The notes beneath the pieces are model-generated. The model was not told where the DNA came from. It saw only the letters and a program-made list of their open reading frames with translations, and made no database searches. Both the position numbers and the translations under genes were made by a program. Below are positions 14,737 through 21,485 of a stretch of DNA of 25,220 nucleotides, in pieces (position 1 is the first letter of the stretch; every line of letters begins with the position of its first letter). The DNA comes from Bacteroidia bacterium (GTDB lineage: Bacteria; Bacteroidota; Bacteroidia; Bacteroidales; P3). The stretch covers positions 1-25,220 of the forward strand of contig BNXT01000004.1 in assembly GCA_025999775.1 (NCBI GenBank), given 5' to 3'.

Positions 14737-15516
14737 ATGAAATCAAAATTACTAACAAGTCTGTGTTTAATGCTCATTGCTGTGTCATCGTTATCGGCTC
14801 AACATCGTGACGGAAAACCTGAAGATAGTCGTTACAAAGAATCGTCTCGTAAGAAGGGACACGATGCAGAGTTCCGCGTCGGAATGAGTTTTGGAGGCAA
14901 TGTGAATTTTATGAAATCCGCTTTAACAGAACATGTTTCTGATGGCTCGTTATTGTACCCTGCCATCGGGATTTATGCAGACGTGCCGTTGGTTGGCAAT
15001 GTCTATGCCTCACTTGGACTGCGTTACAATGAAAAAGGCGGTAAATTATCGTATTTGCAGACTACACTAACAAATGATGCGTATATTAGGGTAGGACAAG
15101 ATATAACCAGTACGTATTCACTACGCATGTTGGATATACCGATACTGATAAAATTGTTTACCAATGATTTTGGACATTGGACATTCAATGGCGCTGCGGG
15201 TGTTACGCCGGCATTTCGGTTAGGCGCTAACGTGGAAAATGCTTATACAAACTTTAGTTACGAAAATAATACTAATAAAGTAACAGGCACATTGTTAGAA
15301 AAGAACGTTGCTACCAAAGATGTGAATTTCTTTGATATTTCAGCAACGCTACAAGTAACCTTTTTATACAGATTAGCGGCTCGTACAGCGCTTACTATGG
15401 GACTGAACGGTGATATTGGACTATTGGATAACCTGAAAAACCTCGGAGCTACTACAGGTACCGATGTCGTAGTAAAAACACATCAAATAGGTCTGTCTAT
15501 AGGGTTGATATTTTAA
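14737..15516 (+). CDS. Outer-membrane beta-barrel protein (PorT-like / OMP_b-brl family)
   Basis: The 259 residues start with a signal peptide (SKLLTSLCLMLIAVSSLSAQ). A charged linker follows (about 21-42, DGKPEDSRYKESSRKKGHD), then a barrel. Characteristic segments are FRVGMSFGGNVNFM, YPAIGIYADVPLVGNVYASLGLRYNEKGGKL, RMLDIPILIKLF, FNGAAGVTPAFRLGANV and the terminal HQIGLSIGLIF. The LRYNEKGG and LDIPILIK motifs match those of the divergent barrel at 14028-14648, so the two are likely distant paralogues. Substrate and role are unknown. The gene ends 20 bp before frdB and may be cotranscribed with it. Confidence 0.8.
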   Translation: MKSKLLTSLCLMLIAVSSLSAQHRDGKPEDSRYKESSRKKGHDAEFRVGMSFGGNVNFMKSALTEHVSDGSLLYPAIGIYADVPLVGNVYASLGLRYNEKGGKLSYLQTTLTNDAYIRVGQDITSTYSLRMLDIPILIKLFTNDFGHWTFNGAAGVTPAFRLGANVENAYTNFSYENNTNKVTGTLLEKNVATKDVNFFDISATLQVTFLYRLAARTALTMGLNGDIGLLDNLKNLGATTGTDVVVKTHQIGLSIGLIF

Positions 15517-15536
15517 AAGTTCAAACTATTTGACGA

Positions 15537-16283
15537 ATGAATTTTACTTTAAAAATATGGCGACAGCAATCGGCTAAGGATAAAGGTAAATTTTGCGTTT
15601 ATCAGGTGAATAATGTTTCGGATGACTGTTCATTCTTAGAGATGTTAGATATTTTAAACAGGCAGTTATTGGATAAGATTGAAAAGCCGGTGTGTTTTGA
15701 TCACGACTGCCGAGAGGGTATCTGTGGTATGTGCGGCTTGTATATAAATGGTCGTCCGCACGGCAATGACGATGGTGTTACGACCTGTCAGCTGCGTATG
15801 CGGTGTTTCAAAGACGGCGAGACCATTGTCGTGGAACCGTGGCGTGCAGCAGCGTTCCCGATAGTGAAAGATTTAGTGGTCGATAGAAGCGCATTGGACA
15901 AAATTATTCAGGCGGGTGGTTATATTTCAATGAATGGTAACGGCGCGCCGGATGCTAATACCATGCTCATCAGTAAAGAAGTGGTCGATACGGCTATGGA
16001 TGCGGCAGCGTGTATAGGTTGCGGAGCGTGTGTGGCTGCCTGTAAAAATGCGTCGGCAATGTTGTTTGTTGCTGCCAAAGTATCGCATCTCGCCCGATTA
16101 CCACAAGGCAAGGTAGAAGCTGCTAAACGTGTACAAAAAATGGTGCAACGTATGGATGAATTAGGCTTTGGAAATTGTACCAATAGCTGCGCTTGTGAAG
16201 CCGAATGTCCGAAACAGATTAAAACGGGACATATAGCTAAACTGAATCGCGAATTTATGGCAGCGAACCTTATCGAAGTGTAG
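15537..16283 (+). CDS. frdB: Fumarate reductase / succinate dehydrogenase iron-sulfur subunit
   Basis: This is the electron-transfer subunit that links the flavoprotein FrdA/SdhA to the membrane quinone site, active in fumarate respiration in anaerobic Bacteroidales. The 248 residues carry the [2Fe-2S] ligands C58, C63, C66 ([10 protein letters not shown]) and C84, then a ferredoxin-type region with [11 protein letters not shown] (159-169) and C214, C220 and C224. The last block reads [11 protein letters not shown], with an extra Cys218 where relatives I recall have Arg. The overall pattern ([38 protein letters not shown]) closely resembles the Bacteroides type. FrdA and FrdC are not adjacent. 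The gene follows the beta-barrel gene by 20 bp and precedes the O-antigen ligase gene by 21 bp. Confidence 0.9.
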   Translation: MNFTLKIWRQQSAKDKGKFCVYQVNNVSDDCSFLEMLDILNRQLLDKIEKPVCFDHDCREGICGMCGLYINGRPHGNDDGVTTCQLRMRCFKDGETIVVEPWRAAAFPIVKDLVVDRSALDKIIQAGGYISMNGNGAPDANTMLISKEVVDTAMDAAACIGCGACVAACKNASAMLFVAAKVSHLARLPQGKVEAAKRVQKMVQRMDELGFGNCTNSCACEAECPKQIKTGHIAKLNREFMAANLIEV

Positions 16284-16304
16284 CTTATAAAGCTTGACCA
16301 TAGT

Positions 16305-17636
16305 ATGACGAAACATGCCATTAAACAGGAGTTCCTGAACCGATGTAGTTGGATACTCATTGGAGTATTGGCGTTTGTATTGCCATTTTCATTGAATACA
16401 ACCTTTGCTAATGGCAAATTAGGTCTGTCTATACCTTCAGAACCATTGATGGCGCTGGGATGTATTCTGTTTGGAATAGGCTGTATCTTACAAAAAGACT
16501 ATCTCCGAAAGGCGTTTAACCATCCTGTGTCATGGGTATTGGGACTGTATTTATTGTGGGTTTTAGTATCGGCATTGTGTAGCGAACTGCCGGTGGTGGC
16601 TCTTAAATCGTGGATTGTCAAGGTTTGGTTCATCCTTACGGGCTATTTCTTAACCCTTATGGTGTTGACGGATTTGAAACGTATTGAGCGTGTTTTGTGG
16701 CTTTTAGTAGTAGCAATGAGCCTCGTTAGCTTCTATGGATTGATAAAACTATACATCGTCGGATACAGTTATGAAACAGCCTTTTATATGACGGCGCCAT
16801 TCTTCAAAGAGCACACCAATTATTCGGCTGTTACTGCATTTTTGCTACCCATTGCAGCGTATTTTGCAATTCACAAATCGGCTAACAAACTACAACGCTA
16901 TGTTGCGATAGCGATGACGGTTGTTTTGTTGGGCGGTGTTATATTTTCCGTGTGTCGAGCCGCATGGATCAGTGTGGTGGTGATGATGGGCGTGTTTGGA
17001 CTGATTTATTTTAAAATAAAGATTCGTTGGCTCGTATCGGGAATAGTAGTCGCTATGGCTTTGTTGTTTGTATTTCAGAAGCCTATCGTTACTGTTTTAG
17101 AACGTAATACTACGGATAAATCGGACAATTTTTCGGACTTGATTGTTTCGTCATTTAATTATCGTAGTAGCGAGTCCAACTTGGAACGTTTAAACCGTTG
17201 GCAATGTGGGTTACGCATGGCAGCAGAACGTCCTATTTTGGGGCACGGCGCCGGTACATACCAATTTCTTTACACTGCGTACCAAAAACCCGAAGAAATG
17301 GTACCCAATGTGAGCACGATGAATGGCAATAGCAACGTGCATCAAGAATATCTAATGCCCTTGGTGGATGCGGGAATACCGGCATTCATACTGTTTTTGG
17401 TGTTGGTCTTTTACATCTTTCGCCTGACGTATCACAACTGTCGGACACAGACTGTTGTACCGTCTAAATTATCTATTGCACTGTTTTTAGGGTTTGTAAC
17501 GTTCTTTGTACACGGCTTTTTCAATAGTTTTTTGGAGTTAGACAAATCGGCAATACCTTTTTTTACGTTTGTGGCAATGCTGGTTTCCGTGCAGCGTCTT
17601 AACAAAGGGTTGAGTGTGGAGTGTGGATGTCAATAA
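16305..17636 (+). CDS. O-antigen ligase / polymerase family membrane protein (Wzy_C-like)
   Basis: The 443 residues contain about ten to twelve hydrophobic segments. The large periplasmic loop and following helix carry the family hallmarks: LNRWQCGLRMAAERPILGHGAGTY, then NVHQEYLMPLVDAGIPAFILFL. An Arg-containing segment (SVCRAAWISVVV) is also typical of the O-antigen ligase/polymerase superfamily. The protein probably transfers or polymerises a lipid-linked glycan on the periplasmic side of the inner membrane. Ligase and polymerase cannot be told apart by sequence. No glycosyltransferase genes are nearby. The last residues (LSVECGCQ) come from a dispersed simple repeat (17613-17632), so the C-terminus may have been altered late. 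Confidence 0.85.
   Translation: MTKHAIKQEFLNRCSWILIGVLAFVLPFSLNTTFANGKLGLSIPSEPLMALGCILFGIGCILQKDYLRKAFNHPVSWVLGLYLLWVLVSALCSELPVVALKSWIVKVWFILTGYFLTLMVLTDLKRIERVLWLLVVAMSLVSFYGLIKLYIVGYSYETAFYMTAPFFKEHTNYSAVTAFLLPIAAYFAIHKSANKLQRYVAIAMTVVLLGGVIFSVCRAAWISVVVMMGVFGLIYFKIKIRWLVSGIVVAMALLFVFQKPIVTVLERNTTDKSDNFSDLIVSSFNYRSSESNLERLNRWQCGLRMAAERPILGHGAGTYQFLYTAYQKPEEMVPNVSTMNGNSNVHQEYLMPLVDAGIPAFILFLVLVFYIFRLTYHNCRTQTVVPSKLSIALFLGFVTFFVHGFFNSFLELDKSAIPFFTFVAMLVSVQRLNKGLSVECGCQ
17613..17632 (+). repeat. Dispersed AGTGTGR-type repeat, copy 2, within the end of the O-antigen ligase gene
   Basis: AGTGTGGAGTGTGGATGTCA matches the minus-strand copy at 12277-12296 at 18 of 20 positions. Here it encodes SVECGC just before the stop codon of the O-antigen ligase family gene. 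Confidence 0.5.
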
Positions 17637-17640
17637 AAAA

Positions 17641-17686
17641 TCTGCGTGCAAAAATTTTGCAGAACAAAAAAATATGTGTAACTTTG
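17641..17686 (+). promoter_or_regulatory. AbiE promoter with overlapping inverted repeats (possible AbiEi operator)
   Basis: TTTG (17656-17659), 19 nt, TAACTTTG (17679-17686) is an exact consensus promoter, starting near 17692, 28 nt before the ATG. Two nested inverted repeats overlap the -33 box: TCTGC (17641-17645) with GCAGA (17659-17663), and GCAAAAATTTTGC (17648-17660). AbiEi antitoxins are known to repress their own operon by binding inverted repeats at the promoter, so these are candidate operators. The outer pair might instead be a weak terminator for the gene ending at 17636. Confidence 0.6.
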
Positions 17687-17719
17687 CATAACTTTACGAA
17701 AATAATAAAGTAATGCGAA

Positions 17720-18538
17720 ATGGAACATATAAAAATTATGACGGAGAATAAAAATTTTGATTGGAATGAATTTTTACATAATCGGATGGCTGTTGGGCAA
17801 TATTCATTTACCGTCAATGAATTAACTGACGAATTTCATTTAACCGAAAAAGTAATATTTCAGGCATTAAATCGGCTAATAAAAAAGCGGGCAATAGCAA
17901 AAATCCGACAGGGTTTTTATGTAGTTCTTACGCCCGACAGTGTCAAAAGCGGCATTTTATCGATTTATCTGTATATTGACGATTTAATGAAGTCGCTCGG
18001 AAAGCCCTATTATCTTGGACTTTTGGGCGCTGCCGCATTGCACGGTGCAGCCCATCAGGCGCCAATGGCAAATTACATAATTACGTTTAACCCTGTGCCG
18101 CGAAACATCATCAATGAAAAAATGAAACTGTATTTTATTGGCAAGAAAGAACTTTTGGCAGAAGGAATTGTGCAAAAAAAAGGACAAGCAGGATACTTCA
18201 ATGTTTCGTCGCCCGAACTCACGGCTTTCGATTTGCTCGACCAAATCCGCCGTTTCGGGCTAAATCATATCACTACTGTTTTGCAGGAATTGCACGAGGT
18301 AATGAAAGGGGTCGCATTAAAGAGAATTGCTATTTTGAATAATACGGCTAATATTCAACGACTTGGCTATATTTTGGAAAATTTTTGCGAAAATCAAAAA
18401 TTAGCCGCTGTGCTATACAATATTATTGAACAAAAAAAGATTTCGTATCTTCCGCTTTCGCCTGTACAAAAGCGCGTTGGAAAACACGATAATAAATGGA
18501 AAATAATTATTAACACCGAAATAGACCCCGACTTATGA
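17720..18538 (+). CDS. AbiEi-type antitoxin / transcriptional regulator of a type IV toxin-antitoxin system
   Basis: The 272 residues begin with a winged-helix region (about 25-75, FTVNELTDEFHLTEKVIFQALNRLIKKRAIAKIRQGFYVV). The conserved AbiEi block follows (GKPYYLGLLGAAALHGAAHQAP), then a C-terminal domain with SSPELTAFDLL and IRRFGLNHITTVLQEL. In AbiE systems this protein counteracts the toxin without binding it and represses the operon, and the pair can cause abortive phage infection. An in-frame Met at 17738 is an alternative start. The stop overlaps the toxin start by four bases (ATGA), a sign of translational coupling. The genes look richer in A/T than their neighbours, which fits acquisition. 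Confidence 0.85.
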   Translation: MEHIKIMTENKNFDWNEFLHNRMAVGQYSFTVNELTDEFHLTEKVIFQALNRLIKKRAIAKIRQGFYVVLTPDSVKSGILSIYLYIDDLMKSLGKPYYLGLLGAAALHGAAHQAPMANYIITFNPVPRNIINEKMKLYFIGKKELLAEGIVQKKGQAGYFNVSSPELTAFDLLDQIRRFGLNHITTVLQELHEVMKGVALKRIAILNNTANIQRLGYILENFCENQKLAAVLYNIIEQKKISYLPLSPVQKRVGKHDNKWKIIINTEIDPDL

Positions 18539-19323
18539 TACCTGACAGATTTTTGAAAAAGTGGAAGGACGATTATCCTTGGGAAGATAAATTTGTTGAG
18601 CAAGATTTAATCATTGCCCGCTTACTTGTGGAAATGTTTTCGGACGATTTGTTGCGCAGTTCGCTGGCATTTCGGGGCGGGACGGCTTTGCACAAGCTTT
18701 TTATCAAGCCGCAGGTACGCTATTCGGAAGACATTGATTTGGTGCAAATCAGACACGAGCCGATAAATCCTGTGTTAAAAAGGATTAGGGAGGTACTTTC
18801 GTTTTTGGGACAGAAACGAATTGTAAAACAAAAACTTCATAATAATGTGATGATTTACCATTTTGATACCGAAATTCCACCGGTAATTAATATGCGACTG
18901 AAAATCGAAATCAACACACGCGAACATTTGAATTTGTTGGGTTTGCAGGAAATCCCTTTTGAAGTACAGAATGGCTGGTTTTCAGGCAAATGCAATATCA
19001 CAACTTATCCTCTTGAAGAACTATTAAGCACCAAATTTAAAGCCCTTTACGGACGGAAAAAGGGACGCGATTTGTTTGATATGTATTGGGCTTTAACGCA
19101 TTGCGAGTTCGATATTGACAAGTTATTGTATTGTTGCAAAGAACATTACAAATTTGCCGAATTAAAATATCCGACCGACAAACAATTTATTCTGAATATG
19201 GAAGAAAAACTATCTGATTACGAATATGTTAATGATATTTATTCGATTATTCGGAGTGATGTTGATTACAACCCGCACAGAGCATGGAATTTGGTAAAAG
19301 AAAAATTTAGAATTGAAAATTAA
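18535..19323 (+). CDS. AbiEii-type nucleotidyltransferase toxin
   Basis: The 262 residues carry the nucleotidyltransferase core: GGTALHK (48-54) and RYSEDIDL (62-69), where D66 and D68 are the likely metal ligands. Further on is the AbiEii/AbiGii signature KFKALYGRKKGRDLFDMYWAL. Related toxins transfer nucleotides to RNA targets (tRNA in one characterised group), which stops growth, and the AbiEi partner offsets this. All expected core residues are present, so the protein looks intact. The gene overlaps the antitoxin gene and is followed by an AT-rich inverted repeat at 19338-19369. Confidence 0.88.
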   Translation: MIPDRFLKKWKDDYPWEDKFVEQDLIIARLLVEMFSDDLLRSSLAFRGGTALHKLFIKPQVRYSEDIDLVQIRHEPINPVLKRIREVLSFLGQKRIVKQKLHNNVMIYHFDTEIPPVINMRLKIEINTREHLNLLGLQEIPFEVQNGWFSGKCNITTYPLEELLSTKFKALYGRKKGRDLFDMYWALTHCEFDIDKLLYCCKEHYKFAELKYPTDKQFILNMEEKLSDYEYVNDIYSIIRSDVDYNPHRAWNLVKEKFRIEN

Positions 19324-19337
19324 AATTGTTGTGGCGG

Positions 19338-19369
19338 TTAACAATAAAGAGTTGAAAACTTATTGTTAA
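19338..19369. repeat. Perfect 10-bp inverted repeat after the AbiE genes
   Basis: TTAACAATAA (19338-19347) and TTATTGTTAA (19360-19369) flank a 12-base loop, 14 bp past the toxin stop. No T-run follows, so it is not a standard intrinsic terminator. It may mark transcript end, a protein-binding site, or the edge of the cassette. Confidence 0.45.
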
Positions 19370-19397
19370 TAGAGGTGATAGGTTCAATAAAAAACTG

Positions 19398-19405
19398 TAA
19401 TTTTG
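19398..19405 (+). promoter_or_regulatory. Possible -7 box upstream of the hypothetical-gmk-nadD operon
   Basis: TAATTTTG fits TAnnTTTG and lies 24 bp before the ATG at 19429. No good TTTG is found 19-23 nt upstream, so the assignment is weak. If the AbiE cassette was inserted here, it may have separated this box from its original -33 region. Confidence 0.35.
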
Positions 19406-19428
19406 TACATTGCTAAAAACAGAAAAAT

Positions 19429-20322
19429 ATGTCAAAATCCTTGCTTCAAACCCGTATCTTAGACAAATTGGAAGTCATTATCACACAGGTGGATACAATG
19501 ACTAAATTTGGTAAAAGTATTCCGCTCATTCACCTGGATATTCTTAAATCGAATATACGAATGTTTTACGAGCAGGTTTGTGAGTTGGAACGTAATCAGA
19601 TGCAGACCACGACGGTCAATCAAACGGTGCATCCATTTATAGAAGAAAAAACTGTGGATACCCCCAAAGCAGCGGTTGTTACTGAACAACAAGCAAAGGA
19701 TAATATCACTAAGCTTGTTAAATCCATAGAGGAAGACGTAACCAACGAATTTGCCACGGAAATACCGATTAATTTTGCACAAGAGGAGTCTGTCCCCTTT
19801 CAATTTATATTGGACGACGTGCACAAAGAAACCGATGTATCGGTTGCACCTGTAGCGCCTGTGAATATCGAACAGGCAGTAACGACCACCAAAACGATAG
19901 AGCTTCCAATTGTCGCAAAAGAAGATATAATACCTACTCCGGCTCCGATACGTCAACCGGCACACGTACCAGACATTTTTTCATCGTTACAAACGATTGC
20001 CGACCAATATAAAACGCCTCATTCCGAACTAAACGAAGCTTTAGTCAATAGTGCAACAGTAACCACCTCGGTTAATATAGCGGTTAAACAAATTCGAGAC
20101 TTGAAAACAGCTATCGGTATTAACGAAAAATTTCTGTTTATTAACGATCTTTTCAGGGGTAATATGACGGAGTATAAAGATACGATTTTGGCGTTGGACG
20201 AAGCGGTAAGTAGAGAAGATGCCGAACGTCTCATCGCTCCATTGAAGACTAAGTACGCATGGCAAGACAACACGCCGGCTGTGGATACATTTAAAGAGTT
20301 CCTTAATCGTCGATTTGCTTGA
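19429..20322 (+). CDS. Hypothetical protein encoded upstream of gmk
   Basis: I recognise no function. The 297 residues fall into three parts. A helical N-terminal part (about 1-60, LLQTRILDKLEVIITQVDTMTKFGKSIPLIHLDILKSNI) comes first. A low-complexity linker rich in Val, Thr, Pro and Glu (about 60-185) follows, and then a more conserved-looking helical C-terminal domain (about 190-297) with IGINEKFLFINDLFRGNMTEYKDTILALDEA and a final WQDNTPAVDTFKEFLNRRF. The INEKFLFINDLFxGN motif recurs in Bacteroidota hypothetical proteins as I recall. No signal peptide is seen, so it is probably cytoplasmic. Its stop is one base from the gmk ATG, so they are cotranscribed. Confidence 0.75.
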   Translation: MSKSLLQTRILDKLEVIITQVDTMTKFGKSIPLIHLDILKSNIRMFYEQVCELERNQMQTTTVNQTVHPFIEEKTVDTPKAAVVTEQQAKDNITKLVKSIEEDVTNEFATEIPINFAQEESVPFQFILDDVHKETDVSVAPVAPVNIEQAVTTTKTIELPIVAKEDIIPTPAPIRQPAHVPDIFSSLQTIADQYKTPHSELNEALVNSATVTTSVNIAVKQIRDLKTAIGINEKFLFINDLFRGNMTEYKDTILALDEAVSREDAERLIAPLKTKYAWQDNTPAVDTFKEFLNRRFA

Positions 20323-20323
20323 T

Positions 20324-20899
20324 ATGTCAGGAAAACTCGTTATATTTTCTGCCCCATCGGGTGCAGGTAAGACGACGATAGTCCATGAAATCTTACGGTG
20401 CAAACAGAGCGTGTTCTCATTCTCAGTTTCCGCTACAACACGCGCTAAACGTCCTAATGAACAACATGGACAAGATTATTATTTTTTGTCAATTGAAGAA
20501 TTTGAACAACGTATTTCCGACAATGCTTTTTTGGAATGGGAGATGGTGTATGAAGGCTGTTACTACGGTACATTGCGCTCGGAGGTAGAGTTGTTGCTCG
20601 CAGAAGGTAAAAATGTGTTGTTGGATGTGGATGTTAAAGGCGGTATCAATGTCAAACGACAATTTAACGACCAAGCGTTGGCTATCTTTATAAAACCACC
20701 CGGTATTGAGGCATTACGGCAACGGTTATTACTACGCAATACAGAGACGGAAGAGACGTTAAACGTCCGTATTAGTAAAGCCGAAGAGGAAATGAAGTAC
20801 GCTCCGCAATTTGATAAAATCATTGTCAACGACGATTTACAGACGGCTATCATGGAGGCAGAGCACACTATTAACACGTTTCTTGGTTTAGATGCGTAG
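20324..20899 (+). CDS. gmk: Guanylate kinase
   Basis: The enzyme phosphorylates GMP to GDP with ATP in the cytoplasm. The start was set at the ATG at 20324, one base after the preceding stop; an upstream TTG (20315) is unlikely. The 191 residues match the usual length. The P-loop is SAPSGAGKTT (9-18). The GMP-binding region has SVSATTRAKRPNEQHGQDYYF and FLEWEMVYEGCYYGT. VLLDVDVKGG forms the Walker B-like strand, and LRQRLLLRNTETEETLNVRISKAEEEMKYA the lid and R-rich helix. The nadD start overlaps its end by eight bases. Confidence 0.95.
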   Translation: MSGKLVIFSAPSGAGKTTIVHEILRCKQSVFSFSVSATTRAKRPNEQHGQDYYFLSIEEFEQRISDNAFLEWEMVYEGCYYGTLRSEVELLLAEGKNVLLDVDVKGGINVKRQFNDQALAIFIKPPGIEALRQRLLLRNTETEETLNVRISKAEEEMKYAPQFDKIIVNDDLQTAIMEAEHTINTFLGLDA

Positions 20900-21401
20900 T
20901 ACGGCGCTCTATTTTGGATCGTTTAATCCCGTGCATTATGGGCATCTCGCTATCGCACAATATGCGTTGACGCTACCGGAAATAGACGAGGTATGGTTAG
21001 TGCTTTCTCCGCAAAGCCCTTTGAAATCTGAAAACCTCTTATGGGATGAACAAAAACGGTTACAGCTATTGCAAACCGCCTTAATTGCGATTGAAAACAT
21101 TCGTATTTGCACGATAGAGTTGGAAATGTCGCGCCCGTCCTATACCATAGATACATTGAATAGTTTACAAATGCAGTATCCCGAAAAAACGTTTGTAATA
21201 CTTATGGGCGCTGATAATTTAGAACATTTTGAACAATGGAAATCCTATAAAACGATCTTAGATACCTACCGGATTTATGTGTATCCACGTGCCGGCGTTG
21301 TACAAAATACACTGTTTGAACATCCCCATATCTGCTATCTTGCCGACGCTCCGCTGTTGCCCGTTTCTTCGACGGAATTAAGAGCTTCCATAGAGAATTA
21401 A
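20892..21401 (+). CDS. nadD: Nicotinate-nucleotide adenylyltransferase, short at the C-terminus
   Basis: The enzyme adenylates nicotinate mononucleotide to deamido-NAD in NAD synthesis. The 169 residues have the nucleotidyltransferase motif GSFNPVHYGH (9-18), the substrate-binding LSPQSPLK, GADNLEHFEQWKSYKTIL and the closing SSTELR (159-164). Family members usually run 20-30 residues past that motif, with a segment like YLVP..V..YI. Here the protein stops five residues after SSTELR at TAA. The active-site motifs are all present, so it may work, but the C-terminal helix is missing. The start lies inside gmk. Confidence 0.88.
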   Translation: MRSTALYFGSFNPVHYGHLAIAQYALTLPEIDEVWLVLSPQSPLKSENLLWDEQKRLQLLQTALIAIENIRICTIELEMSRPSYTIDTLNSLQMQYPEKTFVILMGADNLEHFEQWKSYKTILDTYRIYVYPRAGVVQNTLFEHPHICYLADAPLLPVSSTELRASIEN

Positions 21402-21420
21402 AAAGATTGAAATTAAAAAA

Positions 21421-21450
21421 TTGCAGTTCAAAAAAAAATGTGTATCTTTG
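21421..21450 (+). promoter_or_regulatory. Promoter of the T9SS cargo gene at 21486
   Basis: TTG (21421-21423), 19 nt, TATCTTTG (21443-21450). The predicted start near 21456 rules out the in-frame ATG at 21438, which lies inside the promoter, and supports the ATG at 21486 or 21492. Confidence 0.65.
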
Positions 21451-21485
21451 TAGGAGTAAGATTGACTAATACGTGCTGTTCTGTT

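Larger units (their letters stand above)
17629..19397. repeat. Near-direct repeats bounding the AbiE cassette
   Basis: GTCAATAAAAAATCTG (17629-17644) and TTCAATAAAAAACTG (19383-19397) flank the two AbiE genes. The first contains the stop codon of the O-antigen ligase gene. They share TCAATAAAAAA and CTG, with one extra T in the first copy. This could be the scar of insertion at the 3' end of a gene. The sequence is A-rich, so chance similarity is possible. No integrase or transposase lies between them. Confidence 0.3.

Noticed and set aside
19338..19369. Intrinsic terminator after the AbiE toxin gene
   Set aside because: The 10-bp inverted repeat is perfect but consists almost wholly of A/T pairs and has no T-run after it, so I list it as an inverted repeat only.
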